This document shows positions 1 through 9,512 of a DNA stretch of 64,000 nt, piece by piece. The position numbers and the translations under genes are program-made. Origin of the DNA: an uncultured Collinsella sp. GTDB taxonomy: Bacteria > Actinomycetota > Coriobacteriia > Coriobacteriales > Coriobacteriaceae. The stretch covers positions 45,234-109,233 of the forward strand of contig CAUCQW010000007.1 in NCBI GenBank assembly GCA_958445065.1, read 5' to 3'. The notes below the pieces were generated by a model. It was not told the origin of the DNA. It was given only the letters and a program-made list of their open reading frames with translations, and ran no database searches. Within the stretch, counting starts at the first letter, position 1. The number at the start of each line of letters is the position of its first letter.

Positions 1-1083
1 CATGTCGATAGAAACGTCTTCCTGATTAAACTTCACGCCGCACTTACCAAGCGCCATAGCAACGCGGCCCCAGTTGCAGTCGTGGCCGGCGATGCAGGTC
101 TTAACGAGCGGCGAGTTGGCAACGGCGCGGGCGGCGATATCGGCTTCCTCGTCGTTAGCGGCGCCGGTAACGTTAACCGTCACGAGCTTTGACGCACCCT
201 CGCCATCGGCCGCAATGTTGCGCGCCAGGCTCTCGCACACCTCGTGCACGGCAAAGGCCAGCTCGTCAAAGGCATCAGTGCCCTCGACGATGGCCTCGGC
301 ATCTGCGGCAGCGGCGCCGGAGGCAAGCATGATGCAGGTGTCGTTGGTCGAGGTGTCGGAATCGACCGTTACCTTGTTAAAAGTCTGCTTGGCGGTCGAG
401 AGCAGCAGGGCATGAAGTGCCGCAGGCTCGACGGGGGCATCGGTGGTGATAACTGCGATCATGGTGGCCATGTTGGGCATGATCATGCCCGAGCCCTTGC
501 ACATGCCGCCTACCGTATAGACATTACCCGCATGACCCGCCGCCTCGCTGACGTAGGACACGGCGTACTCCTTGGAGTGCGTGTCGGTCGTCATGATGGC
601 GCGAGCGGCATCGGCGCCACCGTGGGCGGAGAGCGCCTCGTAGGCGGCAGGAATGGCGGTCTCAAACGTGTCGATCGGCAGAATCTGGCCAATCACACCC
701 GTGGAGGCAACCAGAATCTGCTGGGGCTCACAGCCGATGACCTGCGATGCGATGCTGCACGTCTCGCGCGCGCATGCAAGGCCGGTCTCACCCGTGGCGG
801 CGTTAGCATTGCCAGAGTTAACCGAAACGCCGGCGATGATTCCGTAGCCCTTGTCGGCACCGCCCAGGTTGGCACGGCTCACCTGCACGGGCGCCGCGCA
901 AAAGCGATTGGTGGTAAACACGCCGGCACCGGGACAGGGTTTATCGGGCACGACGAGCGCGTAATCCAGACGCTCGGGGTTCTTGCGGAACCCAGCGTGG
1001 ATGCCTGCAGCCTTAAAACCAGCCGCAGCCGTAACGCCACCCTCGACGGCGCGAATCTTGATATCAAACAGCTCGGTATTCAT
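1..1083 (-). CDS. argJ: Glutamate N-acetyltransferase / amino-acid acetyltransferase ArgJ (C-terminus cut by window edge)
   Basis: ArgJ moves the acetyl group from N-acetylornithine to glutamate, making the acetyl cycle of arginine synthesis self-sustaining; many ArgJ also use acetyl-CoA. The frame opens with ATG at 1083 and runs to the left edge, giving 361 codons; the family is usually about 400 residues, so roughly 40 are missing. The self-cleavage motif GSGMIMPNMATM is present near residues 198-208, with the Thr of MATM (about 207) as expected nucleophile. Upstream, STGVIGQ and the Ser-Gly-Asn-Ala stretch fit the substrate pocket. It follows argC by 134 nt on the same strand, so the two probably form an arginine operon under the ArgR-like boxes at 2371-2410. 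Whether it is mono- or bifunctional cannot be told. Confidence 0.96.
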   Translation of the reverse strand, partial: MNTELFDIKIRAVEGGVTAAAGFKAAGIHAGFRKNPERLDYALVVPDKPCPGAGVFTTNRFCAAPVQVSRANLGGADKGYGIIAGVSVNSGNANAATGETGLACARETCSIASQVIGCEPQQILVASTGVIGQILPIDTFETAIPAAYEALSAHGGADAARAIMTTDTHSKEYAVSYVSEAAGHAGNVYTVGGMCKGSGMIMPNMATMIAVITTDAPVEPAALHALLLSTAKQTFNKVTVDSDTSTNDTCIMLASGAAAADAEAIVEGTDAFDELAFAVHEVCESLARNIAADGEGASKLVTVNVTGAANDEEADIAARAVANSPLVKTCIAGHDCNWGRVAMALGKCGVKFNQEDVSIDM

Positions 1084-1217
1084 CGTCTTTATGACTCCTT
1101 ATGTCAAACAAAAAACGGACATCGGTTGGTGCGCCATGCCAGTCGTGATCATGAGACCAGCTTAAGAGTGGCGCCCCACTCGATGCCCGACTACCAAATC
1201 GTTAACAATCGAATGTG

Positions 1218-2288
1218 CTACACCGGGCACGCCACTGTGGGCAAGCCTCGTCGCTCGTCAAAGCCAAAGACGATATTGGCGCACTGGACTGCTTGGCCCG
1301 CAGCGCCCTTGCACAGATTGTCGATGGCGCCCGTCGCCACCAGCACGCCCGCGCACTTGTTGAGCGCGAGGCCGATCTGGGCGGCGTTGGTGCCGACGAC
1401 CGAAGCCGTCTTGGGCTGCTGGCCGGCGTCGAGTACGCGCACGAAAGTGCGACCAGCGTAGAACTGCTTGTAATAGTCGACAACGTCCTCAAGGGTCAGG
1501 GAGTCGATGGCCTGCGGCGTGAGCGGCAGCGTCACCGTGGAGAGCAGGCCGCGCTTGAGCGGTGCCAGGTGCGGGGTAAAGACGACGCGATCTGTTAGAC
1601 CAAGGATTTGCTCGATTTCGGGCGTGTGACGATGCTTACCCACGCCGTAGGCCTCCAAGTTCTCGTCGGCGCTGCAAAAATGGGTGCGGGCGTTGCAGGA
1701 CTTACCGGCGCCCGTCACGCCGCTAATGGCATCGACAATCACGGGACCGTTCTCAGCCACCCAGCCCGCACGCACGGCAGGAGCGGCAGCAAGGCTCGTT
1801 GCGGTGGGATAGCAGCCGGCGCAGGCGACCAACACGGGCCTGCCAGCGGCATGGTTGGAAGCAGCGGTCTCTAAGTCCTGGCAGAACAGCTCGGGCAGAC
1901 CGAAGGCGCGGGTCTTGAGCAACTCGGGGCTCGTGTGCTCGGCGGCATACCAGGCCTCAAAGGTGGCCGGATCGCTCAGGCGATAGTCGGCCGAGAGGTC
2001 AATGCAGGAGACTCCCGCGGCAAGCAGGGCGGGCACCTGAGCCATGGCAGCCGTGTGCGGCACGGCCAAAAATACCGCGTCGCAGTTCTTGAGCTCGGGG
2101 GCATCATGCGTCGTGAAGACAAGATCGCTTACGCCGGTGAAGCTCGGGTACACCGCAGACAACGGCTGGCCGGCATCAGCGTTGGACGTAATGGCAACAA
2201 GTTCAAACTCGGGATGACCGAGCACGAGGCGAATGAGCTCGGCTCCGGCATATCCAGCCGCGCCGACGATTCCAACCTTCAAAGACAT
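1218..2288 (-). CDS. argC: N-acetyl-gamma-glutamyl-phosphate reductase ArgC
   Basis: ArgC reduces N-acetylglutamyl-5-phosphate to its semialdehyde with NADPH, the third step of arginine synthesis. The 356-residue product has the normal family length. The N-terminal Rossmann fold shows GAAGYAGAEL (residues 9-18), and the catalytic-cysteine motif GCYPT is at 158-162 with Cys159 as expected nucleophile. The start ATG at 2288 has AAGGAG upstream. It lies directly upstream of argJ on the same strand. The 250 nt in front hold paired TGCAT-type palindromes that look like ARG boxes, so repression by ArgR with arginine is likely. Confidence 0.97.
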   Translation of the reverse strand: MSLKVGIVGAAGYAGAELIRLVLGHPEFELVAITSNADAGQPLSAVYPSFTGVSDLVFTTHDAPELKNCDAVFLAVPHTAAMAQVPALLAAGVSCIDLSADYRLSDPATFEAWYAAEHTSPELLKTRAFGLPELFCQDLETAASNHAAGRPVLVACAGCYPTATSLAAAPAVRAGWVAENGPVIVDAISGVTGAGKSCNARTHFCSADENLEAYGVGKHRHTPEIEQILGLTDRVVFTPHLAPLKRGLLSTVTLPLTPQAIDSLTLEDVVDYYKQFYAGRTFVRVLDAGQQPKTASVVGTNAAQIGLALNKCAGVLVATGAIDNLCKGAAGQAVQCANIVFGFDERRGLPTVACPV

Positions 2289-2370
2289 ATCAGACTCCTT
2301 GTCTGCGATTTATGCACCGATGCGCATTTCGCAGCGGTCGTTATGAAGTGGCTTGAAACTTTAGCACCAA

Positions 2371-2410
2371 AAGATGCATGAACACGTAAATGACTTGCAT
2401 ATTCATGCAT
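2371..2410 (-). promoter_or_regulatory. Putative ArgR operator (two ARG-box-like sites)
   Basis: Upstream of argC, TTGCATATTCATGCAT at 2395-2410 is a near-palindrome, and TGCATGAA at 2375-2382 pairs with TTCATGCA at 2402-2409 as a perfect 8-bp inverted repeat. On the coding strand this reads CATGAATATGCAAG, close to ARG boxes known from Bacillus and Streptomyces. The gap to the argC start is about 85-120 nt. Assignment rests on motif resemblance plus the gene downstream. Confidence 0.6.
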
Positions 2411-2454
2411 TGAAACATTCCCGACACATTCGCTCGAAGGAATTGACAAATGGA

Positions 2455-2508
2455 GCGGGCCCCGTATTGACCGGCGCTCCTAACGGCGCCGGGCAATACG
2501 GGGCCCGC
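2455..2508 (-). terminator. Nested hairpin downstream of the PPOX gene
   Basis: GCGGGCCCCGTATTG at 2455-2469 pairs perfectly with CAATACGGGGCCCGC at 2494-2508. The interior contains a second GC-rich hairpin (CGGCGC with GCGCCG). It lies about 40 nt past the stop of the minus-strand gene at 2546 and has only a weak T-run, so terminator function is probable but not certain. It is a small relative in shape of the larger nested palindromes elsewhere in the window. Confidence 0.55.
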
Positions 2509-2545
2509 CCATGCGAAAACCAAGTTGTTAGGATGAGCCAGCTGG

Positions 2546-2956
2546 CTAGAGCTCGACCGGCACCCATTCGTCGTGATTGCAGATAAAAGCCTCGGAATCC
2601 TCGACGCTAAAGAAGACGAGCGTGGGGTCGTTAGGCCCCTCATAGTGCTCACCCAGGCGCTCTAGATGCTTCCACCCGGCTTCGCGCATTTCGCTCGAAG
2701 CCCGGTCATCCAAGCCGGCACGCCCGCGCAAGATGAGCCAGCCATGGCCCGGCCACCAACTCGTGGCCTCAAAGCGCTGATTTTGTAGCAGCTCTTGCCA
2801 CACGTCTTTGGTGCGCGCTGTTACAAACCACAGCTTGCCATCCTGGATCTGCGCAAACGAAAACGGACGCACATGAGGCTGTCCGTCAACGCTCGTCGCC
2901 AAATACCATGCCGGCACCGACGTCAGATACTCCAACACCGTATTCAATCCGTCCAT
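2546..2956 (-). CDS. Pyridoxamine 5'-phosphate oxidase-fold flavoprotein, paralog 1
   Basis: A 136-residue split-barrel protein of the PPOX-like family, probably binding FMN or a related flavin; the substrate is unknown. The segment PAWYLATSVDGQPHVRPFSF and the following GKLWFVTARTKDVW are typical of this fold (strand pair, then flavin-phosphate-contacting region). An in-frame ATG lies 15 codons further upstream, but AGGAGG sits 5 nt before the ATG at 2956, so that start was chosen. It is followed on the same strand by the nested hairpin at 2455-2508. A close paralog lies 54 nt upstream (3011-3457), suggesting tandem duplication. Confidence 0.85.
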   Translation of the reverse strand: MDGLNTVLEYLTSVPAWYLATSVDGQPHVRPFSFAQIQDGKLWFVTARTKDVWQELLQNQRFEATSWWPGHGWLILRGRAGLDDRASSEMREAGWKHLERLGEHYEGPNDPTLVFFSVEDSEAFICNHDEWVPVEL

Positions 2957-3010
2957 GTGTCCTCCTGTCGCCTGACCAGTCTTTTTGGAATGGGTAATCA
3001 ATTTGGGAAA

Positions 3011-3457
3011 TTAGAGCTCCAGGCGCTCCTCGCTGCCGTCGATATCACAGAAGCGCGCGGCAATGTTGCGGACCGAGAAGAACGCAAGGCGGCCGTCGTT
3101 GGCGCTCTCGTGTTCCTCGCCGATGCCCACCATGTGCTTAAAACCCGCTTGACGCACCTTGTCGCTCGCAACTGCGTCGTCCTCAAGTGCGGCCTCGCCG
3201 GTCAACACGATCCAGCACTCCCCCGGCTTCCAGCCCGAGAGTTCAAACTTGGGATTCGCACTCAGCTCCGCCCACACATCCTTGTCGCGCGATGTGCAAA
3301 ACCACAGCTTACCGTCATCGACCATGGCAAATGAAAACGGCCTCACGCGAGGCTGATACCCGTCGGCCACATCGGTCGTGGCCAGATACCACGCCGGAAT
3401 GCGCCTGAGATACGAACAGGCGCGCTCAAGCTGAGCCGTGCGGTCGTTGTCGGTCAT
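3011..3457 (-). CDS. Pyridoxamine 5'-phosphate oxidase-fold flavoprotein, paralog 2
   Basis: A 148-residue paralog of the product of 2546-2956: both share PAWYLAT near the N-terminus, RVRPFSFA or HVRPFSFA, GKLWF and a similar WI(V)LTG/LRG segment. It has a PPOX-like split barrel that likely binds flavin. The ATG at 3457 is preceded by AAAGGGG. Both genes are on the minus strand and probably co-transcribed. The C-terminus ends in acidic EERLEL, where paralog 1 ends in EWVPVEL. The substrate and physiological role are not evident. Divergence between the copies argues for an old duplication rather than a recent one. Confidence 0.85.
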   Translation of the reverse strand: MTDNDRTAQLERACSYLRRIPAWYLATTDVADGYQPRVRPFSFAMVDDGKLWFCTSRDKDVWAELSANPKFELSGWKPGECWIVLTGEAALEDDAVASDKVRQAGFKHMVGIGEEHESANDGRLAFFSVRNIAARFCDIDGSEERLEL

Positions 3458-3487
3458 AGGGACCCCTTTCTTGCGCTCGAATCGCGC

Positions 3488-4288
3488 CTAAACAAGTTGA
3501 AGATTGATGACGATGACGCAGATGAGCAGCAACGCCGTCACCACCGCCGCCAACGCATCGCTGCGGCCAAATGCAAGCGCATGCAAACGTGCGCGGCCCT
3601 GCTCGCCATGATAGCAACGGGCATCCATGGCGGCCGAAAGCGTCTCGGCATGACGGAACACGCCCGTGAACAGCGGAATCGCCACACTGCCGAGCATACG
3701 CACGCCGCCGAGCGGACCGCACGTCACGCGCGCGCCGCGGCTTGCCTGCGCGTCCGCCGTCTGCTTCATCTCGGTGGCGAACTGCGGCATAAAGCGCAAC
3801 GCGATACCCATGATCATGCCGAGCTCATGCGCAGGGAGCCCCACGCGCGCAAACGGTGCGAGCAGACGCTCAAAGCCCGCGGTGAGGTCGAGCGTGGGCG
3901 TGGTGAGCGTAATGGCGCTCATGCCGGCCATCATCAGGGTCAGGCGGCACGCCATAAAGGCGGCAGAACGCAGCGAGCCCTCGCTTATCTGCAGAAAGCA
4001 GAGCTGCCACAGGATGCGCCCGCTCTGGTCGGAAAACAGGTTGAGCACTGCGACCACCACGACAATCGCCAGCAATGGTGCCATCGATGATAGGACCCGG
4101 CGCAACGGCACCCGGGACACGGCATAGATCAGGACAACGAAGATTGCGACCGGGGCCAGTCCGCGGAAGCTGCTGACTGTGAGCGTCGTGATCAGAAACA
4201 CAAAGCCCAAGAGCAACTTAGTTCGCGGGTCTAGGCGGTGGATCGCACTATCGCCGGGATAGTAGCTGCCAAACGAAAACGCCTCCAT
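3488..4288 (-). CDS. ecfT: ECF transporter transmembrane subunit EcfT
   Basis: EcfT couples ATP hydrolysis by the EcfA ATPases to the substrate-binding S component in energy-coupling-factor vitamin importers. The 266-residue protein has several hydrophobic segments, beginning near residues 25-60 and ending with a C-terminal helix. The cytoplasmic coupling motif AQASRGA (the usual Ala-Arg-Gly signature) and the second DARCYHG element fit EcfT. Its start codon overlaps the ecfA stop as TAATG, so the three genes ribU, ecfA and ecfT are one operon behind an FMN riboswitch. EcfT modules are often shared among several S components, so use with other vitamins is possible. Confidence 0.93.
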   Translation of the reverse strand: MEAFSFGSYYPGDSAIHRLDPRTKLLLGFVFLITTLTVSSFRGLAPVAIFVVLIYAVSRVPLRRVLSSMAPLLAIVVVVAVLNLFSDQSGRILWQLCFLQISEGSLRSAAFMACRLTLMMAGMSAITLTTPTLDLTAGFERLLAPFARVGLPAHELGMIMGIALRFMPQFATEMKQTADAQASRGARVTCGPLGGVRMLGSVAIPLFTGVFRHAETLSAAMDARCYHGEQGRARLHALAFGRSDALAAVVTALLLICVIVINLQLV

Positions 4289-6192
4289 TAGCAGCCCTCC
4301 TCTCGCGCGACCGTCTTGGATTTAGCAATGTCCGCGACGTTAGAAGGACCGCCCGAGCGACCGATTAGCAGGTCCACCAACTCGTCTGCCAGCGACTCAA
4401 CCGTATAGAGGCCGTCAAAGCGCAGCGGCACGCCTGCCTTCGCGAGCGCCAGCGCCATGCGCTGGGCGGCGGGAACACCCAAGCCGATTGATTTAAGCTC
4501 ATCCGCATGCGCAAAAACCTGCGTGGGCGTTCCCTCGGCAAACACCGCGCCCTCGTTCATCACAACGATACGGTCACAACAATTTGCCAGGTCATCCATG
4601 CTGTGCGAAACCATGACAACGGTCAGGCCTTCGTCATGTAAACGGCCAATGAGCTCCAGGAAATCCCTGCGGGCAGCCGGATCGAGGCCTGCCATGGGCT
4701 CGTCGAGCGCCAGCACCTCAGGTTCCATGGCGAGCACGCCGGCAAACGCCACGCGACGCTGCTGGCCGCCCGAAAGCTCAAAGGGGCTCTTGTCGCCGAC
4801 CGTGGAAAGATCGAGGCCCACGCGCGAGAGCGATGACTCGACACGACGGTCGACTTCATCTTGCGGCAAGCCAAGGTTGTGCGGACCAAACGCCACGTCC
4901 TGCGCCACGGTTTCGGCAAACAGCTGACGCTCAGGATACTGAAACACCACGCCGACCTTGGCCTTAACCGCAGCGGCGTCTTTCTTGTTTGATAGGTCGA
5001 GCCCCAGCGCGCAAATGCTTCCCTCCTGCGGACGGATCAGCCCGTTGAGATGCTGGACCAGAGTCGATTTACCCGAGCCGGTATGGCCTGCTAGCCCCAG
5101 GAACTCGCCGCGACGCACCGTCAGCGATACATCGCGCAGCGCCCACGGACTGCTGGGGTCGTTTCCCCAGAGAGCCTGTTTGCTCGATTTGCCCGCAGTG
5201 GCCGAGCGCTTATGCCAGCGGCGGCGCTCGCGCGGACTGAGCGAATAACTGTACGAAACATGGGATAGCTCTATGACGGGCTCCGACGCGTTGCCCTCGT
5301 TGTCTACCGGAACAGTGCCGTCAGCGATTTCCAACTGGGATGCGGAAGACTGCCCCGCGGTGCCTGCCCCACTTCGCTCGGCATAAGTCTGCGCAATCTC
5401 GGCGACCATATCCGCCTCACGTACCTGCGCGCAAACGGGCACGCCCTTCGCACGAAGTGTCCTACCTAAGCAGCACGACGCCGGCATATCCAGGTTGAGC
5501 TGAGCGAGTTCATTCGCCCGCGTCAGAATCTCCTCGGGCGTACCCAGCATGGCAACATGCCCCGCCCGAAACACCGCGACACGATCGGCCTCGGCGGCCT
5601 CTTCCATAAAGTGCGTAATCATCACGATGGTCATGCCGCGATCGTGCAACGCGCGGCAAGCCTTCATGAGGGCCTTGCGCCCACGCGGATCAAGCATCGA
5701 GGAAGCCTCGTCCAATATGAGCACGCGCGGTTCCATGGCAAGCACGCCGGCAAGCGCCACGCGCTGCTTTTGGCCGCCCGAAAGCGCATGGGTCTCGTGG
5801 TGCTCAAAGCCCACCAGGCCCACGCCCTTCAGCGCCTCGCGTACGCGCTGCGCAATTTGCGCCGATGGCACGCCTAGGTTTTCGGGACCAAACGCAATGT
5901 CATCTTCGACAAGCGTTGCCACCAGCTGGTCGTCGGGATTCTGGAATACCATGCCCGCGGTCGAACGAATGTCGTAGACCAGCTCGGGGTCGGACGCATC
6001 CATGCCGTTGATGCGTACCGTGCCCGCATCGGGCTGCAACAGCGCATTCAGATGCTTGGCAAACGTCGACTTGCCCGACCCATTGCCACCGAGGATGCAG
6101 AAAAACTCCCCGTCCTCGATGTTCAGATCGACGCCGTCGAGCGCCGGTGCGGCACCGTCATAACTAAAGGAAACGCCCCGACACTCAATCAT
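4288..6192 (-). CDS. Fused ECF transporter ATPase (EcfA1-EcfA2 in one chain)
   Basis: This 634-residue protein carries two complete ABC ATPase domains. Domain 1 has Walker A GGNGSGKST (about 35-43), signature LSGGQ (138-142) and DEASSMLDP, typical of EcfA1. Domain 2 has GHTGSGKST (369-377), LSGGQ (473-477) and DEPMAGLDP, typical of EcfA2. The linker at about 270-305 is acidic and low-complexity, followed by a basic RERRRWHKR stretch. Most bacteria encode the two ATPases as separate genes, so the fusion is notable, although fused forms are known in Actinobacteria. It overlaps ribU by ATGA and ecfT by TAATG, implying translational coupling and fixed stoichiometry. It powers riboflavin uptake. 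Confidence 0.95.
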   Translation of the reverse strand: MIECRGVSFSYDGAAPALDGVDLNIEDGEFFCILGGNGSGKSTFAKHLNALLQPDAGTVRINGMDASDPELVYDIRSTAGMVFQNPDDQLVATLVEDDIAFGPENLGVPSAQIAQRVREALKGVGLVGFEHHETHALSGGQKQRVALAGVLAMEPRVLILDEASSMLDPRGRKALMKACRALHDRGMTIVMITHFMEEAAEADRVAVFRAGHVAMLGTPEEILTRANELAQLNLDMPASCCLGRTLRAKGVPVCAQVREADMVAEIAQTYAERSGAGTAGQSSASQLEIADGTVPVDNEGNASEPVIELSHVSYSYSLSPRERRRWHKRSATAGKSSKQALWGNDPSSPWALRDVSLTVRRGEFLGLAGHTGSGKSTLVQHLNGLIRPQEGSICALGLDLSNKKDAAAVKAKVGVVFQYPERQLFAETVAQDVAFGPHNLGLPQDEVDRRVESSLSRVGLDLSTVGDKSPFELSGGQQRRVAFAGVLAMEPEVLALDEPMAGLDPAARRDFLELIGRLHDEGLTVVMVSHSMDDLANCCDRIVVMNEGAVFAEGTPTQVFAHADELKSIGLGVPAAQRMALALAKAGVPLRFDGLYTVESLADELVDLLIGRSGGPSNVADIAKSKTVAREEGC

Positions 6193-6779
6193 GCGCGGCC
6201 TTTGACCTGGTCCTTTTTAGGCGTGATGAGGTTGGAAACCGCCTTGTACACCGCAAGCGTCAATACCGAGTTAAGCACGGTCTTGATAAGGTTGAACGGC
6301 AGCACGGCAGGAATCATGAGCGGGGCGATCACATCGACCGAGCCATACCAGAACCATACGCCAATGGTAAGGTTTGCGACCATAGACAACGCCGTAGCGG
6401 CAATAACGCCGAGCACCAGGCCAATCACGGCACCCTTATAGGTATGCATCTTCTGGTAGACGATAGCCGCGGGCAGAATGTAGCCCAGCGTGGCAACCAG
6501 ATTCATAAGCGCGCCGACCCAGTCACCCGTAGTGAGCGCATGGATAACGATCGCCATGGCGGCAACAGCAGTACCGGCACCGGGGCCATACGCAAACCCG
6601 CACACCATCGCCGGCACCAGCGACGGGTCATACGTCAAAAACGGTGCCGAGGGAAGGATGGGCAGCTGCACATACATAAACAGCGCTCCCAAGGCGCACA
6701 TCAACGCCATGGTAACGAGCTGTTTGGTGCTCCACCTATTCGTGTTCTCAAAATGGATATGCTGCGACTGTTCAGACAT
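6189..6779 (-). CDS. ribU: Riboflavin ECF transporter S component (RibU-like)
   Basis: The S component binds the vitamin in the membrane. The 196-residue product has about five to six hydrophobic segments starting after residue 15, with MALMCALGALFMYV as first helix. Assignment to riboflavin comes mainly from the FMN riboswitch directly upstream; the sequence fits the ECF S-component family. The ATG at 6779 was chosen because AGGTGA lies six bases before it; a GTG at 6788 is an alternative adding three residues. The ribosome-binding region begins immediately after the riboswitch, so ligand-bound RNA probably blocks translation. Its stop overlaps the ecfA start (ATGA). Confidence 0.92.
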   Translation of the reverse strand: MSEQSQHIHFENTNRWSTKQLVTMALMCALGALFMYVQLPILPSAPFLTYDPSLVPAMVCGFAYGPGAGTAVAAMAIVIHALTTGDWVGALMNLVATLGYILPAAIVYQKMHTYKGAVIGLVLGVIAATALSMVANLTIGVWFWYGSVDVIAPLMIPAVLPFNLIKTVLNSVLTLAVYKAVSNLITPKKDQVKGRA

Positions 6780-6791
6780 TAAGATCACCTG

Positions 6792-6976
6792 CCTCTTTCA
6801 TCCGGACTCTAACCGTTGGCACTGGGATCTCACCAGTTCAGCCGGCATGCGAACCAACACACGCACGGGTCGCGGACTCATCGGCTCGGTCGCAGACGCC
6901 TCGCCTGCTCCACGGCGCCCCTTTGGCACCGCCCGATTTACCGCCAGTGGGGAATTCCACCCCGCCCTGAAACAGC
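6792..6976 (-). promoter_or_regulatory. FMN riboswitch (RFN element)
   Basis: Read on the minus strand, the leader shows the conserved RFN blocks in order: CAGGGCGGGGTGGAATTCCC, then ACTGGCGGTAAA, a variable GC-rich stem, GTGAGATCCCAGTGCC, AACGGTTAGAGTCCGGATG, and a closing stem partner before AAAGAGGCAGG. FMN binding would lower expression of the ribU-ecfA-ecfT operon. No separate terminator with a T-run lies between the aptamer and the start codon, and the aptamer 3' side nearly touches the Shine-Dalgarno sequence, so translational control is more likely than attenuation. Confidence 0.95.
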
Positions 6977-6983
6977 AATTGCA

Positions 6984-7011
6984 AGTGTAGCACGAGGGAA
7001 GAGAGGTACAA
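6984..7011 (-). promoter_or_regulatory. Predicted promoter of the ribU operon
   Basis: On the minus strand TTGTAC (plus 7006-7011) and TACACT (plus 6984-6989) are separated by 16 nt and lie just upstream of the FMN riboswitch, so the transcript would begin close to the aptamer 5' side. Match to the housekeeping consensus is moderate. Confidence 0.5.
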
Positions 7012-7176
7012 GTACGCCAGGGGTAATTTCTGGCGAGGGCCAGTTGCCGCAACAACCACGTTCCCCACCCATCCCAAAGTAACGCGCCTTTCGCGCAAAG
7101 CGCGAAACAGCGAAGGGACACGTACTCCTATCGACCACGTCCTTCTACGCCCGCCGACCTCAAGGCCGTAAACGCA
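7012..7176. other. Non-coding stretch between riboswitch promoter and nested palindrome
   Basis: No gene was recognised here. The only structure noted is a short hairpin, TTTCGCGC (7089-7096) pairing with GCGCGAAA (7100-7107). Together with the palindrome at 7177-7321 it makes up the roughly 370-nt gene-free gap between the riboflavin operon leader and the groEL stop. Confidence 0.5.
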
Positions 7177-7321
7177 GGGAATCCGGGGGCGGGACGGGGA
7201 CTTCTCTCCGGAATATTCCGCAGGACGCAAAGAGGCTCCGCAGCGCGAAGCGCGATGCGGAGCCTCTTTGCATGTCCGAGGACGTTCCGGAGAGAAGTCC
7301 CCGTCCCGCCCCCGGATTCCC
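7177..7321. repeat. Large nested palindrome A (perfect 37-bp outer arms) after groEL
   Basis: The 37 bases at 7177-7213 are exactly complementary in reverse to 7285-7321. Between them a second perfect 16-bp stem pairs GCAAAGAGGCTCCGCA (7227-7242) with its complement at 7256-7271 around a GCGCGAAGCGCG-type tip. The structure begins 27 nt past the groEL stop on its transcript, so the inner hairpin probably acts as terminator and the outer arms would give a very stable RNA stem. Outer-arm sequence is unrelated to the other nested palindromes at 9513-9723, 40776-40885 and 61285-61381, but the architecture is the same. Confidence 0.85.
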
Positions 7322-7347
7322 GGTGGGAGTTCTAGACCTTGTCGGCC

Positions 7348-9063
<1,716 letters not shown>

Positions 9064-9081
9064 TCAGAGATTCTGACGAGA

Positions 9082-9375
9082 CTAGGCCTCGACGACGGCG
9101 TAGATGTCGTCGGCGCGCATCAGCAGATACTTCTCGCCGTCGACCTTGACCTCGTTGCCACCGAACTTACCGTAGATGACAACGTCACCGACCTTGACGT
9201 CCATGGGGATGCGCTCACCCTTGTCGTTGACCTTGCCGGCGCCAACGGCAACGATGGTGCCACGCTGCGGCTTCTCCTGAGCGTTGCTGGCGATATACAG
9301 ACCAGAAGCGGTCTTCTGCTCGGCCTCGTCGGGCTTGACCAGAACACGATCTGCAAGCGGCTTCAAAGACGACAT
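9082..9375 (-). CDS. groES: Co-chaperonin GroES (10 kDa)
   Basis: GroES caps the GroEL cavity. The 97-residue product shows LKPLADRVLVKPDEAEQKTA at the start and the mobile-loop region ASGLYIASNAQEKPQRG, all standard. AAGGAGGAG lies shortly before the ATG at 9375. groEL follows on the same strand. I looked for a CIRCE (TTAGCACTC-N9-GAGTGCTAA) or HAIR element in the 150 nt upstream and found neither, so regulation may differ from HrcA or HspR systems. A 211-bp nested palindrome (9513-9723) lies about 140 nt upstream of the start. Confidence 0.99.
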   Translation of the reverse strand: MSSLKPLADRVLVKPDEAEQKTASGLYIASNAQEKPQRGTIVAVGAGKVNDKGERIPMDVKVGDVVIYGKFGGNEVKVDGEKYLLMRADDIYAVVEA

Positions 9376-9512
9376 GCTTGTCTCCTCCTTTTTGGGCCGC
9401 GCGGTTATACCACGCGAATTAACCCTTTTTGTTTGCGTACGCGTTGAATGGTACCCACGAATGGCGGGTTATACAACACAGAGTCAAAAAATCTTATTTT
9501 TTGGCACTTAGA

